The notes under the pieces: generated by a model
The model's input: only the letters and a program-made list of their open reading frames with translations
What the model was told of the DNA's origin: nothing
Databases searched by the model: none
Made by a program: the position numbers and the translations under genes
Shown here: in pieces, positions 1 through 6,239 of the stretch
Layout: each line of letters begins with the position of its first letter
Position numbering within the stretch: position 1 is the first letter of the stretch
Assembly (NCBI GenBank): GCA_013373005.1
Contig: JABXIP010000434.1
Location: 1 to 10,637, forward strand
Origin: Cytophagia bacterium
Lineage (GTDB): Bacteria > Bacteroidota > Bacteroidia > Cytophagales > Cyclobacteriaceae
DNA length: 10,637 nt
Direction: 5' to 3'

Positions 1-1264
1 TCAGTCTTTTGGTGGAAAAACTTCCTCTGCCACTTCTAAAAATCTGAACCACACTCATTCGAGTGCTGAGATAAGCAGGGTACAACGCACAAAGTACAGC
101 CACTACCAAAGAGAATATGATACTCTCAGCTAGCAATATAGGCTCACCTAATACACTGAACTCTAAGTCCCTTCCGATAAGGTTTTCCAGTTCAGGAGTC
201 AGTAATTCTACTAGAATAATAGCCACAATAAAACTGAGAGAAACATGTAAAACCGACTCTGTGATAAACTGTCTAAAGAGTTGAAAACGAACCGCACCCG
301 CCACTTTTCTGATACCAATCTCCTTGGTTCTTTCAACTGACTGCGAAAGCGCCAGACTGATGTAATTGAACACTGCACAAACCAGAATAAAAACAGCCAC
401 CAGGGTGAAAATGAAAACATATTGCTTATCCGTCTTTTCCTGAACAGGCCCAGCGGTAGTTAATGAAAAATGGACATCGCTTAAAGGCTGAAGTTGAAGA
501 TCTTGAAATAAAACCCCTTTGCTTTTTTCTTGCGCTACCTCGAACACTTTTTCAGAGGCTGTCTTTGAGTCTACACCTTGGGCTAACAGAACATATAATT
601 GATCACCATAACTAAGGTTCCACTTAGTCATATTATCACCTCTATAGGAGTCTACAGCCAAAATTGAAGCTATAGCTTCCGCCTTAATAGAGGTGGTTTT
701 TGGTAAATCCTTAAAGACACCTTTTACTAGTAGCGGACTTGATTTACCAAACTTAATGGTTCTCCCTATGGCTGCCTGAGCTGTTCCAAAATACCGAATA
801 GCTTTAGACTCATTCAGCAACATACCGGCATCATTCTCGAGAGCATTCTCTTTGGTTCCGGCCACTATATTCAGTTCGAAGAAATTTAGAAATTCAGGAT
901 CGACTGAAGCGGTCTGTACATTATCTAATGAGTCTTTAATACCCTCTACTATAATCGACTTGTTCCAATTATCGAGCCTGCTGAATGCTTCAATTTCTGG
1001 TACGTTTTCCCTAATCGCTGGCCCTAAAGCTGGTGTAATTCCTGCATTAAATTCATGTGAGCCAACATTATCTAAACTTTGAACTACCCTAAAGATTCTG
1101 TCCTTCTTTTCATGAAACTGATCATAAGCCAACTCATTCTGCAAAAACAGATAAATGATAAAGAATGAGCCTAAGCCAATGCTCAATCCTAGAATATTGA
1201 GACTAGCATAGAGCTTATTTCTTCTGATGTTTCTAAAGGCTGTTTTGAGGTAGTTTTTGATCAT
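1..1264 (-). CDS. FtsX-like/MacB-like ABC transporter permease, 3' end cut by window edge (gene 1)
   Basis: The frame is open from an ATG at 1262-1264 to the left edge without a stop, giving about 421 residues, roughly the first half of a ~790-residue protein. The start MIKNYLKTAF matches the starts of genes 2 and 3 and follows a 7-bp repeat array. Visible parts are a basic N-terminus, a first membrane helix (about 20-42) followed by ELAYDQFH, a MacB-type periplasmic domain (about 45-275) with the typical GVFKDLPKTTS segment, a second helix (about 282-305), the cytoplasmic signature ERTKEIGIRKVAGA (about 310-323), and two further helices ending near ALYPAYLSTR. The second periplasmic domain and second FtsX bundle lie outside the window. 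Family membership (MacB_PCD plus FtsX domains, inner membrane) is secure. The substrate and the partner ATPase cannot be inferred. It is the last visible cistron in transcription order, 101 bp after gene 2. Confidence 0.93.
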   Translation of the reverse strand, partial: MIKNYLKTAFRNIRRNKLYASLNILGLSIGLGSFFIIYLFLQNELAYDQFHEKKDRIFRVVQSLDNVGSHEFNAGITPALGPAIRENVPEIEAFSRLDNWNKSIIVEGIKDSLDNVQTASVDPEFLNFFELNIVAGTKENALENDAGMLLNESKAIRYFGTAQAAIGRTIKFGKSSPLLVKGVFKDLPKTTSIKAEAIASILAVDSYRGDNMTKWNLSYGDQLYVLLAQGVDSKTASEKVFEVAQEKSKGVLFQDLQLQPLSDVHFSLTTAGPVQEKTDKQYVFIFTLVAVFILVCAVFNYISLALSQSVERTKEIGIRKVAGAVRFQLFRQFITESVLHVSLSFIVAIILVELLTPELENLIGRDLEFSVLGEPILLAESIIFSLVVAVLCALYPAYLSTRMSVVQIFRSGRGSFSTKRL

Positions 1265-1365
1265 GTGTTTTTAGTTTAAGGTCGTTTGTTTAATGTTCTA
1301 GGTTTTATGTTTCACGTTAGCTCAACTTTGAACATTGAACCTAAAACATGGAACTTTGAACTGAT
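1265..1365. repeat. Inverted 7-bp repeat array between genes 2 and 1 (longest copy)
   Basis: Read on the plus strand, seven consecutive GTTNNNN-type units start at 1267, 1274, 1281 (GTCGTTT), 1288, 1295, 1302 and 1309. An 11-bp centre, GTTAGCTCAAC (1316-1326), follows. Then come five NNNNAAC units (mostly NTTGAAC) at 1327, 1334, 1341, 1348 and 1355, ending at 1361. Only 2 bp next to the gene 1 start and 4 bp next to the gene 2 stop lie outside the register. The arms are imperfect inverted copies: aligning 1293-1320 with 1321-1349 gives 22 matches in 28 with one gap. The centre pairs less well here than in the other two copies. There is no U-run and no spacer-like unique sequence, so it is neither an ordinary terminator nor a CRISPR. 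Function is unknown. Confidence 0.85.
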
Positions 1366-3729
1366 CTATTCGTCTTTTAAAATTTCAACTGGATTGGTTC
1401 TTATGGCCATAAAAGCTCGACTTACTATCACCAAAGCGGAAAAAGCGACAATGGCCACAACGGTTAATATTGCATAGGAAAAATCCAGCTCAATTCGATT
1501 GTTATACTTATTCAGTGCATCTCCCATTAAAGAATAAGCCAATGGAATGGCCAAGGCCACCGATAAAAGAATGAGCCATACATAAGACTTTCCCAGTATT
1601 ATTAAAATATTGGCTCCTGAAGCACCTAAAACCTTCCGGATTCCTATTTCCTTTATCCTCCTCGATGTTTGAAATGCAACTAATGAAAATAGGCCGAACA
1701 AAGAAATCACCACTATGGCTATGGTTATACCATTGATGATTGTAGTCGTTGCTGTAATTTGACTTAGCTTTTCTTCGTAGGCCTCATCTAAAAATTGATA
1801 CTGAAATGCATTTTTATAGTCATACTGATCCCACACCTCATCAATTTGGGACAAAGTAGAAGCCATATTCTGAGCGTTAACCTTAATTAAAAGATTATTC
1901 ACTCTACCACTTATGAGCGGTGTGAGCATCAAAGAACGTTTTTGGCTTCTCGGTCCTGAGATGTAAAAGTCCCTAATTAGGCCAATGATTGTTTTCTGTC
2001 GACCTTCAAATGAAACTGTTATTCCTACCGGATCTTCCAAGCCAAGTTCATAAGCCAAAGTTTCATTGATAATGATGGCATTCTCTTGATCAGAAGCCAA
2101 TTGTGAATCAAAGTTTCGACCTGCCAAAAGTGGAATTTTCAGCATGGTCAAGAAATCTTCATTGGTTTCTACCCTCGGGACATATTTCAACACAACATCA
2201 TTATAAGTGAGTGTATTAAACCCAAAACCTCCACCTGGCATTGGTCCGGTTGTGACACCTTCCACACCACTTAGGCCTTTAACTTTTTGAACAAACACCT
2301 CAGGACTCTTACTCATTTCCTCTGTAAGCCTTATGCTCACTACCCTTTCTTTATCAAAACCTAAGTCGAAATTAAGATAATGCCTTATCTGGCTATTGGC
2401 TATTAGCAGAACAACAATCATAAAAGCAGAGATAGTGAACTGAAGGAAGAGTAAAACACTTCGATGTGAAAATCGAGACCTTGTTAATCGAACACGCCCT
2501 TTAAGCGCATTCACAGCATTGAACTTAGAAAGTAATAAGGCAGGATAAACTCCTCCAAGAAGTCCACACATTATAGCATAACCTAATAGGAAAATGAGAA
2601 TGGAAGGATCATAGTAATCGAGCTGAAGTTGAATGCCTACTACGTTCGATACAGAAGGAAGAAAAACCTCTACTAGAATAACTGAAGCAATTAAGCTAAG
2701 AAAGGAGAACAATAGTGTTTCGGCTAGAAATTGGAAAATCAACTGCTTTCTAGAGGCTCCGTTTACTTTTCTAACTCCAACTTCCTTGGACCTTTCAACG
2801 GCCTTCGAAGTGGCCATATTCACGTAGTTGGCGAGCGCAATAAACAACAGAAGAATAGCTAATACCGAACACAAATAGATGATGTCCTTATCAGCACCTA
2901 AGCCTCGGTCTCCGTTATTAAAAGATGCCCCACTACCAGATAAATGCCAGTAGGAGTCTGCGAATGAAGCCAATTCAGCTCCAGAGCCATCATACATAGC
3001 ATCTTTTGGGGCATTAGCTGAATAGAGTGACGCAATTCTATTTTGAATATCATCCAGGTTGGCATTGGGTAGTGTCTTTAAGTAGACAAAAAAGGTATTA
3101 TACCCCCAGTGGTCTAAGTCAGACATGTTGTTAATCGAAAATGAAAAGTGTGGCTGGAACTGTGAGTTTTTGGGAAATGAAGCCAAAACACCAGTTACCT
3201 TAAAGTCTCCTCTACCATCCACTTTTAAGGTTTCTCCAACCGCATTTTCCTTTTTAAAATACTTCAAAGCCATTTCTTCGGAAATAACCACTGAAGCGGG
3301 TTCTGTCAGAGCAGACTCTTTATTTCCATAGAGAAAAGGAAAGGTAAATACATTGAAAAATGAGTTTTGGATTGTATAGTATTTCTCAGAAATATACTCC
3401 TCTCCATGCTTTACATACATGCTGCCAGCACCCGAAAGTGTAGTGGTAACTTCTGCTAAGCCTGGAGTTCCTTCTTCAATAATGTCGGCAAAGACAGCAG
3501 GCAAAAATTGATTATAAGAGCCTCCATATGCCTCGCTCTTCTTAAGCTTAACCAAATAAATATTGTCAACCTCTTTGTGAAACTGGTCATAGGTAAGTTC
3601 ATAACGAACATAGAGCGTCACCAGAATAAAGCAGCTCATAGCCACAGACAAACCCACCAAATTAATGGCAGTGAACAGCTTATTCTTTCGAATGCCCCTG
3701 AGGGTTGTTTTTATATAGTTCTTTAGCAT
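1366..3729 (-). CDS. FtsX-like/MacB-like ABC transporter permease, full length, 787 aa (gene 2)
   Basis: This is a complete inner-membrane permease of the duplicated MacB_PCD-FtsX type. Expected helices, judged from hydrophobicity, are about 19-41, 282-305, 330-356, 376-401, 424-446, 660-688, 709-735 and 750-772. Periplasmic domains lie at about 45-280 and 447-658. Both coupling-region signatures are canonical: KEVGVRKVNGAS (315-326) and KEIGIRKVLGAS (693-704). The C-terminus has the family-typical NPVEILKDE. The ATG at 3727-3729 is chosen because MLKNYIKTTL aligns with the starts of genes 1 and 3. No Shine-Dalgarno sequence is evident upstream. No ATP-binding domain is present, so a separate ATPase must act with it if it transports. 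Relatives of known role include MacB (export) and LolCDE (lipoprotein release), but nothing here points to either substrate. It lies 58 bp after gene 3 and 101 bp before gene 1. Confidence 0.96.
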   Translation of the reverse strand: MLKNYIKTTLRGIRKNKLFTAINLVGLSVAMSCFILVTLYVRYELTYDQFHKEVDNIYLVKLKKSEAYGGSYNQFLPAVFADIIEEGTPGLAEVTTTLSGAGSMYVKHGEEYISEKYYTIQNSFFNVFTFPFLYGNKESALTEPASVVISEEMALKYFKKENAVGETLKVDGRGDFKVTGVLASFPKNSQFQPHFSFSINNMSDLDHWGYNTFFVYLKTLPNANLDDIQNRIASLYSANAPKDAMYDGSGAELASFADSYWHLSGSGASFNNGDRGLGADKDIIYLCSVLAILLLFIALANYVNMATSKAVERSKEVGVRKVNGASRKQLIFQFLAETLLFSFLSLIASVILVEVFLPSVSNVVGIQLQLDYYDPSILIFLLGYAIMCGLLGGVYPALLLSKFNAVNALKGRVRLTRSRFSHRSVLLFLQFTISAFMIVVLLIANSQIRHYLNFDLGFDKERVVSIRLTEEMSKSPEVFVQKVKGLSGVEGVTTGPMPGGGFGFNTLTYNDVVLKYVPRVETNEDFLTMLKIPLLAGRNFDSQLASDQENAIIINETLAYELGLEDPVGITVSFEGRQKTIIGLIRDFYISGPRSQKRSLMLTPLISGRVNNLLIKVNAQNMASTLSQIDEVWDQYDYKNAFQYQFLDEAYEEKLSQITATTTIINGITIAIVVISLFGLFSLVAFQTSRRIKEIGIRKVLGASGANILIILGKSYVWLILLSVALAIPLAYSLMGDALNKYNNRIELDFSYAILTVVAIVAFSALVIVSRAFMAIRTNPVEILKDE

Positions 3730-3783
3730 GTCTGTTAGTTTTATGTTCTAAGCTTTCTGTTTCAAGTTGGCTCAACTTTGAAC
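3718..3783. repeat. 66-bp near-identical block, copy A
   Basis: These 66 bp match 6149-6214 with a single difference (c at 3757, a at 6188). The block covers the first four codons of gene 2 (MLKN) and all but the last 4 bp of the gap to gene 3. The surrounding coding sequences of genes 2 and 3 have clearly diverged, so this level of identity is local. Confidence 0.9.
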
Positions 3784-3787
3784 TATT
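3730..3787. repeat. Inverted 7-bp repeat array between genes 3 and 2 (shortest copy)
   Basis: Plus-strand units of GTTNNNN type start at 3738, 3745, 3752 (GCTTTCT) and 3759. The 11-bp centre GTTGGCTCAAC (3766-3776) follows, then one NNNNAAC unit, TTTGAAC (3777-3783). The stop of gene 3 begins 4 bp later. The core 3759-3783 is a hairpin with 11-nt arms, 9 of 11 paired, around a 3-nt loop (GCT on the plus strand, AGC in the mRNA). It is the same design as 6161-6239 with exactly three distal units (21 bp) fewer. Confidence 0.83.
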
Positions 3788-6160
3788 CTATTCGTCTTTT
3801 AAATAGTTAACTGTCTTAGCGTGATACACTTTAACCACCTGAAAAAGCATTGCTGGAATAATTAACAAAGCTGTTATCATCAAAACCGGGGCATAGTTAA
3901 AGGCACCAACATTGATCTGGTAAGAGAATTGAGTCAGCCAATCGTTGATCCACCAATAAGACAATGGAATTGCAACCAATGCGCTTATGAACAGGTACCT
4001 CAGACCGCTTTTGTTGATTGCTCTATTTAAGTCAATCAGGTTAGCGCCAAGCACCTTGCGAATGCTGATTTCCTTCACTCTTCGTCTAACCGCATAGGAG
4101 CTCGACCCAAACACTCCAAAGAAGGAAATCAACAGAGCAATACCAGTAAATATCTGCATCAGATACTTGATCACCTTTTCCGAAGCATAGATTTTGTCGT
4201 ACTGCTCATCAAAGAATCGGTAAGTTATCTTGCTGCTTCCTGTTACCTCTTCATATCTCTCGAGGACATCGTCCATAGCAGCTTGGATATTTTCAGATTT
4301 CAGTCTCATCAAAACCCATCCATAACCATCCGCGTCAAAAAGTCGAATTGATAAAGGTTTAATCAGTTCTCGCTTAGATTCTGCATGAAAATCCGCCACC
4401 ACCCCAATGATTTCTTTACCATTAAAGTCTTTGCCTATGGGTTCTTCATAGCCTAAAGCTTCAACAGCCGTTTCATTAACTAAAGTGTAATTTCTATGAT
4501 GTTCAAGGTTTTCCAAAGGTCGACCTTCAATCAAGTCAAAATCAAATACTCTCAGAAACTCTGCATCAGCTGTATACTCTATAAAGTTGAGGTCTTCTTT
4601 CTTAGCATACCTTGGGCGAGCATGTTCAACTGGATATGAACTTGCGATTGCGGCATGCTGAACATATGGGCTTTTAACAAAGGAAGCCTTGAGCTCATTC
4701 TTCTTGAAAATCGATTCACGTGTATTCACTGAGACCATCAGAACATGCTCTTTATTAAAGCCGAGGTTTTCGTTCTGAACAAAATCTAATTGTTGATTAA
4801 CGAACAATGTCGCGGCCAGTAGGAAGACGAATATGGCTACCTGAAAACAGTTAACTATGTAAATAAAGGATGTTCTACCAAATAGTGGTGAACTACCAAC
4901 TGCCTTGAAATTGCTCAAGCCTTTTCTTGAAGCTATATAGGCAGGATAAAGTATTGAAAGAAAAGATATAACAGTAACAACACCGAAGCATGTAAACAGA
5001 AGCCCTATATCACTAAAAAGTTCTACACCCAGACTCTTATTGATCACGTCTTCCATTCCTGGAACGGACACTTCTATCAAGATTAGAGCAAGAATAAAAG
5101 CAGAAGATGTAAGTAATAAGGATTCGAAAAAATAATGACCAATTAGATTCATTGTAGATGCCCCTACAGTCCTTTTCACTCCAATCTCCTTGATCCTTTC
5201 TACAGATTGAGATAAGGTAAGAGAGCAATAATTGGCTAGTGAAGCAAAGAGAATGACTAAAGCAATAGTGCTAAATATGAGTAAGTAACTCTCATCTGTT
5301 TGGTCACGAAAATGGTCACTCGTAGCCAGGTCGAAGTGAGCTTCCTTAAAAGGTTGGAATTCGAAACTTGAGGGTAACTCCTGATATGTTGCTCTGGTGT
5401 TGTAAGAGTTGCCTAATTTATTCGCAATCAGTTGCTTCTGTTCAGAAGTCGTCCCCTCTTTGAATAACACCACATTGTTTACAATATTATTTCCCCACAT
5501 TTCAATAAAATTGGGTTTTCCATCTACGTGCGGGTAAGCTCCAGTCATAGATGAAAGACAGTCAAAGCGAAGCGAAGAACTTTCAGGAATATCTTCTATT
5601 ACACCTTTCACTATATATTCCTTCTTATCAAAACTACTGAAGACACTTCTTCCAATAGCATTCTGACCAGTTTCAAACAGCACTTTTGCTTTGCTTTCAG
5701 TAATCATTATGGCACTGAGATCATTGTCAAAATCTGGATACTGGCCATATTTAAGTTTGAAATCGAATATCTCATTGAACTTGGAATCAACCCAGAAAGT
5801 ACTGTGTCCAATAGCAAATTCTTCAGAGGTTGTCGAATCAGATACAAATCTGTTTACTCCAGCTTGTTCATATCTGCTATACGCCTCAATTGAAGGATAA
5901 TCGGGAGCTAATGCTACTAAAATTGGACCCGATGTTCTGGTTGATTTCTCAGCGCTGTTATCCCTTTTTGTTACAATAGCTAAATGCTCAATCCTATCTA
6001 GCTTAGAATGAAACTTATCGAATGACCTTTCCTTTCTTACAAAAAGGAAGATAATTAAGACTGATGCAAAACCAACTGATAAACCCAGTAGATTAATGAG
6101 CGTATAAAACCGATTCTTGATCAGTCTTCTGAAAGCGAGTTTAAGGTGGTTCTTTAGCAT
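3788..6160 (-). CDS. FtsX-like/MacB-like ABC transporter permease, full length, 790 aa, divergent motifs (gene 3)
   Basis: This is a complete duplicated-type permease. Predicted helices are about 20-42, 291-312, 342-366, 383-411, 430-453, 666-690, 718-741 and 755-776. Periplasmic domains lie at about 45-288 and 455-665. It is the least canonical copy. The first FtsX signature reads KEIGVKRTVGAS (324-335), where the other copies have VRKV or IRKV or LRKV. The second is KEISIRKVLGAN (696-707), with S in place of G. The C-terminal tail is AKTVNYLKDE, lacking the NP pair of genes 2, 4 and 5. These changes fall in cytoplasmic segments that in this family lie near the coupling helices, so altered ATPase pairing is possible; this is inference. 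The reading frame is intact and shows no sign of decay. The start MLKNHLKLAF aligns with gene 2, and its first four codons are identical to those of gene 2 at DNA level. Confidence 0.95.
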   Translation of the reverse strand: MLKNHLKLAFRRLIKNRFYTLINLLGLSVGFASVLIIFLFVRKERSFDKFHSKLDRIEHLAIVTKRDNSAEKSTRTSGPILVALAPDYPSIEAYSRYEQAGVNRFVSDSTTSEEFAIGHSTFWVDSKFNEIFDFKLKYGQYPDFDNDLSAIMITESKAKVLFETGQNAIGRSVFSSFDKKEYIVKGVIEDIPESSSLRFDCLSSMTGAYPHVDGKPNFIEMWGNNIVNNVVLFKEGTTSEQKQLIANKLGNSYNTRATYQELPSSFEFQPFKEAHFDLATSDHFRDQTDESYLLIFSTIALVILFASLANYCSLTLSQSVERIKEIGVKRTVGASTMNLIGHYFFESLLLTSSAFILALILIEVSVPGMEDVINKSLGVELFSDIGLLFTCFGVVTVISFLSILYPAYIASRKGLSNFKAVGSSPLFGRTSFIYIVNCFQVAIFVFLLAATLFVNQQLDFVQNENLGFNKEHVLMVSVNTRESIFKKNELKASFVKSPYVQHAAIASSYPVEHARPRYAKKEDLNFIEYTADAEFLRVFDFDLIEGRPLENLEHHRNYTLVNETAVEALGYEEPIGKDFNGKEIIGVVADFHAESKRELIKPLSIRLFDADGYGWVLMRLKSENIQAAMDDVLERYEEVTGSSKITYRFFDEQYDKIYASEKVIKYLMQIFTGIALLISFFGVFGSSSYAVRRRVKEISIRKVLGANLIDLNRAINKSGLRYLFISALVAIPLSYWWINDWLTQFSYQINVGAFNYAPVLMITALLIIPAMLFQVVKVYHAKTVNYLKDE

Positions 6161-6214
6161 GTCTGTTAGTTTTATGTTCTAAGCTTTATGTTTCAAGTTG
6201 GCTCAACTTTGAAC
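6149..6214. repeat. 66-bp near-identical block, copy B
   Basis: This is the partner of 3718-3783, offset by exactly 2431 bp and differing at one base. It covers the first four codons of gene 3 and the leader up to the first distal repeat unit. The two copies bracket gene 3 in direct orientation. Confidence 0.9.
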
Positions 6215-6239
6215 ATTGAACCTTAAACATGGAACTGTC
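6161..6239. repeat. Inverted 7-bp repeat array between genes 4 and 3
   Basis: Plus-strand GTTNNNN-type units start at 6169, 6176, 6183 (GCTTTAT) and 6190. The centre GTTGGCTCAAC (6197-6207) follows, then four NNNNAAC units at 6208, 6215, 6222 and 6229. The stop of gene 4 begins 4 bp after the last unit. The core 6188-6216 forms a hairpin with 13-nt arms, 11 of 13 paired, and a 3-nt loop. With one gap, pairing can extend outwards so that 6174-6180 faces the CTTAAAC unit and its neighbour. Positions 6201-6235 match 1320-1354 at 34 of 35 bases, linking this array to the one before gene 1. Confidence 0.86.

Noticed and set aside
1265..1365. CRISPR-like or ordinary rho-independent terminator reading of the intergenic arrays.
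   Set aside because: The units are 7 bp with no spacers, and no U-run follows the hairpin in the minus-strand RNA; the stems are AU-rich and imperfect.
3774..3781. Sequence close to the Bacteroidota -7 promoter element TAnnTTTG, around CAACTTTG on the plus strand, repeated at the other two arrays.
   Set aside because: The first base does not match, no -33 TTG lies at the right distance, and the direction is antisense to all genes. It is explained by the heptad unit TTTGAAC.
1366..6160. Insertion sequence or transposon origin for the permease array.
   Set aside because: No transposase gene, terminal inverted repeats at gene boundaries or target-site duplications were seen. The inverted structure is confined to the intergenic arrays.
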